A stretch of 64,000 nucleotides of DNA, from contig CAKSQL010000012.1 of the NCBI GenBank assembly GCA_934486735.1, positions 1 to 64,000 on the forward strand, in the 5' to 3' direction. Origin of the DNA: an uncultured Clostridia bacterium (GTDB lineage: Bacteria > Bacillota > Clostridia > UBA1381). Shown in pieces: positions 36,186 through 43,596 of this stretch. A program made the translations under genes and the position numbers. The notes under the pieces are model-generated. The model was not told the origin of the DNA. It did not search any database and saw only the letters and a program-made list of their open reading frames with translations. Position 1 is the stretch's first letter. Each line of letters begins with the position of its first letter.

Positions 36186-37679
36186 TTAAAACTGGAAGTA
36201 TATAAATTGGCTTTCACTGTAGCCCGGGCCATAAATCCCGAAGATGAGAACGGTGAAAAGCATGATAAAAACAATGCTCCAGCGGATAAATATATTTGTG
36301 CCAAGTATCATGCCGCGCATGTTTTTTCCAAGATAGTGCATACTGCTGACAGAGAAAAGAACAATCGCGGCAGCGGCAATCACAAGCAGCTGCTTTGCGT
36401 CGAGTCCCATCGCGAAAACACTTCCGTCGGTCAGTACCCACGGGTTTTGTACAGTGAATATGGTTTTTGTTATTCCGATCGCATCGGACATCGTATTTGC
36501 GCGGAAAAATATCCAGCCGAATGAAACCAATATAAAGGTTATGATGCGCTGGACAAACCTGTGTGCATGTGTGTTGCGGTCGATTGAAAAAACGGTGCAG
36601 AGCTTTTGCCTTATCGGCAGTGTTATGCCGCCTATTACCTGATACGCTCCATGCAGAGCGCCCCATATGACATAGTGCCAGCTTGCGCCATGCCACAGTC
36701 CGCTTGTCAAAAATACAATCATGATATTTATATATTTGCGCACTTTGCCCTTTTTGTTTCCGCCGAGCGGGATGTAAAGATAGTCCTTAAACCAGCCCGA
36801 GAGCGAAATGTGCCATTTGCGCCAAAATTCCGCAATGCTGCGCGAAAAATACGGCTGCTGAAAGTTGTCCATAAGCTTAAAGCCCATAACCTGAGCCGCG
36901 CCGCGTGCTATATCGGTGTACGAGCTGAAATCGCAATAAATCTGAAGTGCAAACAAAAGCGTTGCCAAAATAAGCTCAACACTGCCGAAATTCTGATAAT
37001 TGTTATACACGTTGTTCACCGCGATTGCCGCGCGGTCGGCAATGACAAGCTTTTGAAAATATCCCCAAAGCATCAGCAAAAGCCCGTTTTTCATGTTCGA
37101 TATGCTGAAGCTGTGCTTTTCGCGGAGTTGATGAATCAGATTTTTTGAACGTTCGATAGGTCCTGCCACAAGCTGCGGAAAGAACGATACAAAAAGCATG
37201 TATCGGAAAAGATTTTTCTCGGGCGGAATTTCTTCGCGGTAAACATCCATTGTATAGCTGAGCGCCTGAAATGTGTAGAACGATATTCCGACCGGTAAAA
37301 TGACATCAAACGATGGATTGATAAGCTGTATATTAAGCGCCGAAAGCAGGTGATTTATGTTATCTACGGCAAAATCAAAATATTTGAAGAAAAATAATAT
37401 CGCAAGATTTGCCGAAAAGCTCACCGCTACGGTCAGCTTTTTTAAGGCTTGGGACTTTTTCGGCGGCTGCACACGATTGAAGCGGTCAATAAAAAAACCG
37501 CTAAGCCATGTTATCAGCGTTGATGCGAACATTAAAAGCGCATATTTCGGATTCCAGCACATGTAAAAATAATAGCTCGCCAAAAGCAGCCATATCCACT
37601 TTATTTTTTGCGGTATGACAAAGTATACAAGGCATACCAACGGGAAGAACAGTAAAAACTGTATCGAATTGAAAAGCAT
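36186..37679 (-). CDS. MBOAT-family membrane O-acyltransferase (AlgI/DltB-like)
   Basis: 497 residues, about ten or more membrane segments. Conserved MBOAT features: SIAEFWRKWHISLSGWFKDYLYIPLGG around 281-307 and the catalytic His330 in SGLWHGASWHYVIWG. It moves acetyl (or another acyl) groups from the cytoplasm across the membrane for O-acylation of exported polysaccharide. The SGNH-like gene immediately downstream is the usual partner. It lies between two polysaccharide-degradation clusters, so it may decorate the cell's own surface glycan rather than take part in breakdown. Confidence 0.92.
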   Translation of the reverse strand: MLFNSIQFLLFFPLVCLVYFVIPQKIKWIWLLLASYYFYMCWNPKYALLMFASTLITWLSGFFIDRFNRVQPPKKSQALKKLTVAVSFSANLAILFFFKYFDFAVDNINHLLSALNIQLINPSFDVILPVGISFYTFQALSYTMDVYREEIPPEKNLFRYMLFVSFFPQLVAGPIERSKNLIHQLREKHSFSISNMKNGLLLMLWGYFQKLVIADRAAIAVNNVYNNYQNFGSVELILATLLFALQIYCDFSSYTDIARGAAQVMGFKLMDNFQQPYFSRSIAEFWRKWHISLSGWFKDYLYIPLGGNKKGKVRKYINIMIVFLTSGLWHGASWHYVIWGALHGAYQVIGGITLPIRQKLCTVFSIDRNTHAHRFVQRIITFILVSFGWIFFRANTMSDAIGITKTIFTVQNPWVLTDGSVFAMGLDAKQLLVIAAAAIVLFSVSSMHYLGKNMRGMILGTNIFIRWSIVFIMLFTVLIFGIYGPGYSESQFIYFQF

Positions 37680-37818
37680 ATGTAAATCTCCGTTTCAGAC
37701 GAATTTTATCGGCAAATCTGCCATTATATCAATTATAACATAGATAGGACATGTTTGCAATAAAAAAATCGCCCGTTACATAAATTTACAGAAAAGGGAA
37801 CAAAAAAGAGCGCGGAAC

Positions 37819-37864
37819 GCCTAAAATGCACCCCCGGTGTATCCTTAAAAGGTGCAATTTAGGC
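37819..37864 (-). terminator. Hairpin downstream of an oxidoreductase fragment
   Basis: GCCTAAAATGCACC (37819-37832) pairs with GGTGCAATTTAGGC (37851-37864); on the minus strand a T6 run follows about ten bases later. It probably terminated the gene whose end survives at 37923-38036. The rest of 37680-38136 is non-coding. Confidence 0.5.
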
Positions 37865-37922
37865 ATAGTTAAAAATTTTGTTAAACGAATATTGCTGCTT
37901 TAAGACAGCTTATGTGACATTT

Positions 37923-38036
37923 TTAAAGCAAGCGCCAGTCAAATTGGACGAATGTCGGGAAATCCTTATCCCCGATAAGCCGTCTGTAGACCTCACCGCA
38001 TTCTATGGGGGAATGAGTTTCGTCAATCATCTCCAT
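37923..38036 (-). pseudogene. C-terminal remnant of a dehydrogenase-like gene
   Basis: A 37-codon open frame directly after an in-frame stop, ending ECGEVYRRLIGDKDFPTFVQ-type sequence and FDWRLL. This resembles the C-terminus of zinc-binding medium-chain dehydrogenases, whose last helix has a similar E-VYRRL pattern; the match is from memory and weak. The following hairpin on the same strand supports the idea of a gene's 3' end with the body deleted. It could also be a chance ORF. Confidence 0.3.
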
Positions 38037-38136
38037 TTAATTGTTATAAGGTAATTATAACGCATTGACAAAGGTAATTCAATATGATATACTGTAACAG
38101 AACGTAACTATCCTGTAAAAAAAGAGGGTGAAAAAT

Positions 38137-38883
38137 ATGCAAAGGCAATCGGAAAAGCTGATATCATTGTACTATTTGGATGTGCTGCGCTTTAAAGAAA
38201 AGCATACTGTCGGCTCAACGCTGCTTTTCAAATACCCCTGCATAGGCTATTTAAAAAAGGGCAGGGCGCAGTTTTTGTACAAGGGAAAAAGCTGTTATGC
38301 CGAGGAGAGAGACCTCATTTACATAGCAAAGGACACAAAGTATTATTCAATCTGGACAGGTGAGCCGGATATCGAGTTTTATTCAATCAATTTTGAGTTT
38401 GTAAAGCCCTACATTTTTTACGAATATCGCTTTCAGATAATCAAGAATTATCCGCCGGAGGTGCTTGATGAAATGGTTGGATTCTATGAGAATAAACCAT
38501 ATCTTTCGATTGCCTGCCTGTATCGCCTGCTTGATGATTTGTACGGAAAAATGCAAAAAAGCAGCGAAACGCCTGTCGGAATGATAATCCGCCCGGCGAT
38601 TGAGTATATGGAGGAAAACTACGCAATTCCGGTGACGATTGAAGAACTGGTGCGGCTCTGCCATTGCAGCGAATCGGGATTGTTTAAGCATTTCAAGACC
38701 TTTACCGGCGTCACTCCGATAACTTATAAGCACAATATCATGATACAAAACGCTCTTGATTTGCTCGTGCACACCGATTTGAGTATTGAGGAAATAAGTG
38801 AACGGGTCGGATTTTCGTCATCACACTATTTCAGACGTGTGTTTTTTGGTATAACCGGTAAACGCCCCAAGGATGTCAGATAA
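38137..38883 (+). CDS. AraC-family transcriptional regulator
   Basis: 248 residues from the ATG at 38137 (AGAGGG 9 bases upstream; a GTG at 38128 is too close to that site). N-terminal cupin-like half (about 25-100; KGRAQFLYKGKSCYAEERDLIYIAKD split over the barrel) and two C-terminal HTH motifs (about 150-248; VTIEELVRLCHCSESGLFKHF, SIEEISERVGFSSSHYFRRV). It is convergent with another AraC gene that ends 8 bp away. A local regulator of a sugar response is likely; its target is not clear because no co-directional structural gene follows. Confidence 0.88.
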   Translation: MQRQSEKLISLYYLDVLRFKEKHTVGSTLLFKYPCIGYLKKGRAQFLYKGKSCYAEERDLIYIAKDTKYYSIWTGEPDIEFYSINFEFVKPYIFYEYRFQIIKNYPPEVLDEMVGFYENKPYLSIACLYRLLDDLYGKMQKSSETPVGMIIRPAIEYMEENYAIPVTIEELVRLCHCSESGLFKHFKTFTGVTPITYKHNIMIQNALDLLVHTDLSIEEISERVGFSSSHYFRRVFFGITGKRPKDVR

Positions 38884-38891
38884 GAGCGGCA

Positions 38892-39728
38892 TTATGTATT
38901 ATTCTTACCCTTTGCGCGGTACTCTGTCGGCGGGCAGCCGAATGTTTTCTTAAAAATCCGGCTGAAATAAAGCGCGTCGTCAAAGCCTGTCATATATGCG
39001 ATTTCGGATACATTCAGCTCTGTGTTTTTCAACAGATATAGTGCTCTGTCAAGGCGCAGCCTGAGCTGATAGCGATAAGGAGGCAGACCGGTAACGTCCT
39101 TGAACAAATGCTCGAACGTGCTGCGGCTTAAATCGTACATAGCCGCCGTCTTTTCGAAATTTATTTTTTTAGTCGGATTTTCTCTCATTTGCTCGATTAT
39201 ATCATAAATCAGCCGGTGTTTACCTGCCGAACTCGGCTCTGTGGCAGCACGCGAAATATAGCCCAAAAGTTCTATCAGCTTTCCCTCACATATGGTTTGA
39301 TATTGATATTCTTTTAAAGTTGTTTCGCGGATAAGCTCATCAAAAATATGGATAATATTTTCATCAATACCGACATCGTATATTGATTTTATCCATAAAT
39401 TAAGCTGCTTCAAAATTTCCTCCGCACCGATTCCGGTAAAGTGAATCCAATAGCTTTGGGTAAAGGGCGGATTGAATTTGTATTGCTGCTTTTCGTGCGG
39501 CTTGTAAATTTTAAGCCTGCCTGCAGCAAGGGGGATTTCCCTGTCGCCGTCCGTTATTGTACATTCGCCCTTTGTTATATAAAGAATGTGGCAGTCAACT
39601 CTCCCATGTGAGCGGAGTACCGGATAACCGTCTCCGCGGTGGTTTTGCTTTCCGCAGCTGTTTATGCGGAAATATGCGTCTGATTTAAAATTGGTTATGT
39701 CCTTAAAGTCTTTTATTTTTTCATACAT
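38892..39728 (-). CDS. AraC-family transcriptional regulator, divergent from GH4
   Basis: 278 residues from the ATG at 39728; GGGAG is 9 bases upstream of this start but only 2 bases from an alternative at 39737. Cupin-like N-terminal half (about 45-120; HILYITKGECTITDGDRE) and two HTH motifs (about 175-275; FEKTAAMYDLSRSTFEHLF, NVSEIAYMTGFDDALYFSRI). Shares a 151-bp divergent intergenic region with the GH4 gene and probably controls it in response to a galactoside-type sugar. Confidence 0.9.
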   Translation of the reverse strand: MYEKIKDFKDITNFKSDAYFRINSCGKQNHRGDGYPVLRSHGRVDCHILYITKGECTITDGDREIPLAAGRLKIYKPHEKQQYKFNPPFTQSYWIHFTGIGAEEILKQLNLWIKSIYDVGIDENIIHIFDELIRETTLKEYQYQTICEGKLIELLGYISRAATEPSSAGKHRLIYDIIEQMRENPTKKINFEKTAAMYDLSRSTFEHLFKDVTGLPPYRYQLRLRLDRALYLLKNTELNVSEIAYMTGFDDALYFSRIFKKTFGCPPTEYRAKGKNNT

Positions 39729-39799
39729 TTTCTTCATCTCCCGATATCATTTTTCAGTATATCACAAATTTTGCAAAATTTCAACAGTTTACGATATTG

Positions 39800-39853
39800 T
39801 CCATATAAAAATAAATTTTATCCATTCCGAAACACGGAAAAAAAGAGTATAAT
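39800..39853 (+). promoter_or_regulatory. GH4 promoter with two TCCAT direct repeats
   Basis: TATAAT at 39848-39853, with weak -35 TTCCGA (39825-39830) and 17-base spacing. TCCAT occurs at about 39800 and 39820, roughly two helical turns apart, upstream of and touching the -35, as expected for AraC-type half-sites. TTCCG/CGGAA inverted arms (39825-39839) also overlap the -35. Confidence 0.45.
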
Positions 39854-39879
39854 ATAAAAAAATGAGAGGAGATACAATC

Positions 39880-41196
39880 ATGAAAAAAATCACTTTTATC
39901 GGTGCGGGGAGTCTGCAATTTACAAGTAGTTGTGTTCGGGACTTGCTCACCTTTCCTGCTTTTGAGGAATGCGAGTTCGCACTCATGGACATCAATGCCG
40001 ACAATCTTGCAAATATTGCGAGGGTGGTACGTGCAATTGTTGAAAAGATGAACAAGCCGAAATGCATTGTCACTACCACCATGGACAGAGCCGAGGCACT
40101 CAAAGGAGCGGACGGCGTGCTTTGCACCGTTTTTAACGGCAATGTTGACATATGGCGGCATGAAATAGAGATTCCGAAAAAGTACGGAGTTGATATAAAT
40201 GTCGGAGATACGCGCTCGGTGTCGGGAATTTTCCGCGCGCTCAGGAATATTCCGCTTATGCTCGACATATGCAGCGATATCGAAAAATATTGCCCCAATG
40301 CGGTTTTTCTGAATTATACGAACCCGATGTCAATGCTGTGCGGAGCGATGCAGAAGTATTCAAATGTCGAGGTTACGGGACTTTGCCACAGCGTTCAGGG
40401 GACGATAAAGCTCATTCTGTCGCGTTGGCTGGGAATCCCGTATGACGAAATCACATATAAGTGTATGGGTGTAAATCACCAGGCGTTTTACACCGTTTTA
40501 GAGCATAACGGCGAGGATTTATACCCCAGATTGCGCGAACTTATGAAAGACCCCAAAATTTTCAATGAGGAGCAAGTCAGAAATGAAATGTTTTTAAAAC
40601 TCGGATATTATGTGACCGAGTCGAGCGGACATAACTCGGAGTATAATCAGTGGTTCAGGAAAAGACCCGATCTGATTGAAAAATATTGCACTCATGGGAC
40701 GGGCTGGAATCCCGGAAAATACGCATTTTCTTTGGAAATCAGACGCGAAAGAAAGTCAGATACAAAAAAGCAATATGACGAATGGTTAAATAAAGAATTT
40801 GATAAAAATAAGAGTATCGAATACGCCGCCGATATTTTCAATGCAAGAATCGGGGACGGAAAGCCGTTTGTTTTTAACGGGAATGTGCAAAATCTCGGTT
40901 CGATTCCGAATCTTCCTTATGACGCGTGCGTGGAAGTGCCGGTTGTCGCCGACAGAATGGGCATGAAAACCACTATCGCAGGACCTTTGCCCGAGCATCT
41001 TGCGATTTTGGTGAACACTACTGCAAGGCTTGAGAACCTGGTTATTGATGCGGCTGCGCACAAGAGCAAGGAAATGGTTTATCGCGCGGTGTATATGGAT
41101 CCTCTTTGCTCGGCGGTTTGCTCGCTTGAAGAAATGCGGAATATGTGCGATGAGATTTTCGAAAAGAATATTGATTTTTTGGGGGATTATAAATAG
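39880..41196 (+). CDS. GH4 NAD- and Mn-dependent glycosidase, alpha-galactosidase-like
   Basis: 438 residues from the ATG at 39880, which has GAGGAG at the right distance; the ATG at 39862 precedes that site. Rossmann NAD site IGAGSLQF (7-14), LNYTNPMSM (144-152), metal ligands Cys169 in CHSVQG and His200 in GVNHQAF, and the TESSGHNSEYNQWF block (246-259). GH4 enzymes hydrolyse glycosides by a redox elimination mechanism in the cytosol. The CHSV motif and overall likeness to MelA favour alpha-galactosidase; alpha-galacturonidase remains possible given the pectin-like context. Convergent to an AraC gene at 42434; their shared terminator has been split by an insertion sequence. Confidence 0.88.
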   Translation: MKKITFIGAGSLQFTSSCVRDLLTFPAFEECEFALMDINADNLANIARVVRAIVEKMNKPKCIVTTTMDRAEALKGADGVLCTVFNGNVDIWRHEIEIPKKYGVDINVGDTRSVSGIFRALRNIPLMLDICSDIEKYCPNAVFLNYTNPMSMLCGAMQKYSNVEVTGLCHSVQGTIKLILSRWLGIPYDEITYKCMGVNHQAFYTVLEHNGEDLYPRLRELMKDPKIFNEEQVRNEMFLKLGYYVTESSGHNSEYNQWFRKRPDLIEKYCTHGTGWNPGKYAFSLEIRRERKSDTKKQYDEWLNKEFDKNKSIEYAADIFNARIGDGKPFVFNGNVQNLGSIPNLPYDACVEVPVVADRMGMKTTIAGPLPEHLAILVNTTARLENLVIDAAAHKSKEMVYRAVYMDPLCSAVCSLEEMRNMCDEIFEKNIDFLGDYK

Positions 41197-41223
41197 AAAT
41201 GACAAAAACGGGCCGCTGTATTG
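41195..41223. repeat. Left copy of 29-bp direct repeat flanking the insertion
   Basis: Bases 41195-41217 are identical to 42411-42433 (23 of 23), then one mismatch and five more matches. It begins inside the GH4 stop codon and contains only the 5' arm of the terminator (AAAAACGGGC). Confidence 0.85.
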
Positions 41224-41322
41224 ATATAATACAAGTGAACCAAAAAAAATAGAAAATCAAAATCCAATGTGATATAATGTTTTTTGCGGAAAACATAGCA
41301 CAGAAAGGAATTTTGATTTTCT

Positions 41323-42257
41323 ATGAACATTATAACACAAAAAGCCAAGAAACGTCAACGTATAATTGAATATTCTTTAAAACATGGAAAAAATGAAGCT
41401 TCAAGGAAATATAAAGAACCATTAAGCAACATTAAACGGCGGAGCAAGCGTTACGACGGGACGTGGCAAAGTTTAAAAGACAAATCCAGACAACCGCATA
41501 GTCATCCAAAGCAGCACACACTGTATGAGGAATCATTAATTTTAGAGGTATGGAACGAGCACGGATGGAAAGGCATTGATTACGTATATTGTGTTTTAGT
41601 TCGGGAAAAGGGATATACTCGTTCACAGGATGGATTATTTCATGCATTAAGGCGCTTAGGTTTGATAGCAAAGCCCAAGAAAAAGGGACGCAGAAATTAT
41701 CGTCAATGTACGTCCTGCGAGATACCGGGAGAGAAAGTGCAAATAGATGTTAAAATTGTACCGGATTACTGTATTAGGGGAAAGCTTAGAAGAGATGAAA
41801 AAAGGTTGTACCAATGGACAGCAATAGACGAATGTACCCGAATAAGATATTTGTATATATACGAGGAACACACACCTGAAAATTCAGTGATATTTCTTAA
41901 AAAGTTTTTGAAGTGGTTTCCGTTTGAGGTAAAATGCATACAAACAGATAATGGTACAGAATTTACATACAAGTTTATAAGTGATGAAACAAAATGCCCA
42001 TTTGAGGCAAAATTAGCTGAATTAGGGATAGAACATAGGCTAATAAAACCAAGAGAACACCGTGGCACAACGGAAAAGTGGAACGAAGTCATAGAATGAA
42101 CCAAAGATATTTCTATGATTGGGAATATTTCAGAGAAACAGAAGAAGCAAATAAAAAGCTGGCAGAACACCTAAAATGGACAAATAACAAGCCGATGAGA
42201 ATATTTAAAGGCAAGAGCCCTATGGAAAAGCTGACAGACTACATATGGGTCATATGA
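41323..42257 (+). pseudogene. Frameshifted DDE transposase
   Basis: The first frame (41323-42099) has an N-terminal HTH (GKNEASRKYKEPLSNIKRR), the rve core with Asp in VQIDVKIVPDY and in IQTDNGTEF. Near the C-terminus it runs off into TTEKWNEVIE and stops. From 42057 another frame reads RTPWHNGKVERSHRMNQRY-type sequence on to 42257, restoring the third acidic residue (Glu of KVER) and the C-terminal tail LTDYIWVI. The join needs removal of two bases (GA within AGAGA at 42052-42056). The element is therefore likely dead, unless this is a sequencing error. Confidence 0.8.
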
Positions 42258-42269
42258 ATGTAAATAATT

Positions 42270-42314
42270 TGTGGATAGTATGGAAAAGTCGCTGACTTTA
42301 CCACACTACCCACA
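42270..42314. repeat. Hairpin at the 3' end of the insertion sequence
   Basis: TGTGGATAGTATGGAAAAGTC (split as 42270-42290) pairs with 42294-42314 over 21 positions with three mismatches, loop GCT. It could stop read-through from or into the element. Confidence 0.65.
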
Positions 42315-42410
42315 AAAACTACTGCTGCTGCCGCAAAACCGCACATTAACAAAACACATTGAATAATTTTTTTAATAAAAATGGTCCATATGTTTGACAA
42401 CTGCAGAAAC

Positions 42411-42439
42411 AGAAATGACAAAAACGGGCCGCTTTATTG
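42411..42439. repeat. Right copy of 29-bp direct repeat
   Basis: Matches 41195-41223 in 28 of 29 positions. This copy keeps the complete terminator and the end of the AraC gene. Confidence 0.85.
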
Positions 42440-42455
42440 CTGCAGCCCGTTTTTT
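42420..42455. terminator. Terminator originally shared by GH4 and AraC genes
   Basis: AAAAACGGGC (42420-42429) pairs with GCCCGTTTTT (42445-42454), giving T runs on both strands. The AraC stop codon lies inside the hairpin. Confidence 0.75.
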
Positions 42456-43219
42456 AATAAGCCGATATTCTTTGACCGCCGCCACTCGGATGGGGACAGA
42501 CCGGTATACTTTTTAAATATTTTCGAAAACTGGAGCTGATCGTCATATCCCACCGACTGCGCGATTGCCGATATGGGAATATCGTGCTTCAGCAGCTCTT
42601 GCGCGCGTATTATGCGATGATTTATAAGATAGCTTTGCGGCGACTGCCCTGTGTGCTTGACGAATATATTGCGCAGATACGCGCGGCTTATATGCAGGTG
42701 GTCGGCAATTTCCTGGACATGCGCCATTTTGTAATAGAAGTTGTTTATGTAATTGACCGCGCTTGTAACATACGATTCCTCCGCCGAGACCGCCGGCGTG
42801 CAGCCGTGCGGATGAATCGCAGAAAGCAGCATATAAACCACGCCTTGCCAGTACAATTGGTTATCGGTAATGTTCAGCGTGGTGGAGTAATATTTTTCGA
42901 CCAGCCTGTCCAAAACCTCGTTGGAATCAAAATCAAAGCACCTGTCATCGTGAAGGAGATTGAAATTTAAAAGCGTGTACTGCGCGTCTTTAAGATTCAC
43001 CCATGCATATGTCCAGGGGTTTGCGCTGTCCGGATAGTAGCAAAAGCTTTCGTCCTCAACTATGATAAACCCCTGCCCGGCATGCAGCTTTTTCCCATTT
43101 ATATATCCCTCGCCTTTTAATATGAAGTGAATTATGCTGCAGTCGCGAATCCATATTTCTTTTGTTTCCTTTGACTTTTTCGGACTGCATATTTCGTGTC
43201 CTATCTCTGTTATATACAT
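42434..43219 (-). CDS. AraC-family transcriptional regulator upstream of cluster B
   Basis: 261 residues from the ATG at 43219, chosen for GAAAGGAT 8 bases upstream; longer starts lack a site. Cupin-like half (about 15-100; FILKGEGYINGKKLHAGQGF) and two HTH motifs (about 160-255; VQEIADHLHISRAYLRNIF, PISAIAQSVGYDDQLQFSKI). Divergent from the cluster B glycoside hydrolase across 377 bp, so it likely controls that cluster. Confidence 0.9.
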   Translation of the reverse strand: MYITEIGHEICSPKKSKETKEIWIRDCSIIHFILKGEGYINGKKLHAGQGFIIVEDESFCYYPDSANPWTYAWVNLKDAQYTLLNFNLLHDDRCFDFDSNEVLDRLVEKYYSTTLNITDNQLYWQGVVYMLLSAIHPHGCTPAVSAEESYVTSAVNYINNFYYKMAHVQEIADHLHISRAYLRNIFVKHTGQSPQSYLINHRIIRAQELLKHDIPISAIAQSVGYDDQLQFSKIFKKYTGLSPSEWRRSKNIGLLKNGLQQ

Positions 43220-43596
43220 AATTTTATCCTTTCGTTCCATTGACTGGATACCGCTCAAACTACAAATAAATGCAATAAATCCATAATTTCGGAGTGAATT
43301 GACAGACCGGTTTAATTAGTACGATTATACCATATAAATGTACGAATAGTCAATAGATTTTTTGCGGAAAAAGATATATAATAAAGTTGAACAAAAAATA
43401 ATGAGATAAATTTGTTTTTTGATACATATTTATCAATCACATGATTGCCGATGATAATATACTTCATATTTTATAAAGTAAAAGGGCGATAAAATACATT
43501 TATTTACAGTAAAACGGTTGAAAAAAGGCATTGTAAATAAAAAAATCAAGTAACTATTAAGCAATATAACAACTTTGGAAAGGAAAGATTTTGAAA
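43220..43596. promoter_or_regulatory. Divergent control region between AraC and cluster B
   Basis: No gene. A+T-rich. TTGACA at 43299-43304 with GATTAT 18 bases on (43323-43328) is a weak plus-strand promoter candidate; another TATAAT occurs near 43377. AraC sites are expected but no clear repeat was found. Confidence 0.35.

Larger units (their letters stand above)
41218..42410 (+). mobile_element. Insertion sequence with DDE transposase (IS481-like), inactive
   Basis: About 1.2 kb lying between the two copies of the direct repeat. It holds one rve/DDE transposase gene, now frameshifted, with its own leader (41230-41322) and a 3' hairpin. Terminal inverted repeats could not be defined by eye: GTGAACCAAAAAAAAT near the left end and the reverse of ATAAAAATGGTCC near the right end are only loosely similar. 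Family assignment is tentative. Confidence 0.65.

Noticed and set aside
36606..37148. Plus-strand frame of 180 codons opposite the MBOAT gene
   Set aside because: The minus-strand MBOAT protein has clear family motifs over the same bases, and the plus-strand product has no domain.
39880..41196. Lactate/malate dehydrogenase-like oxidoreductase
   Set aside because: The Rossmann start is shared, but CHSVQG, GVNHQAF and the TESSGH block place it in glycoside hydrolase family 4.
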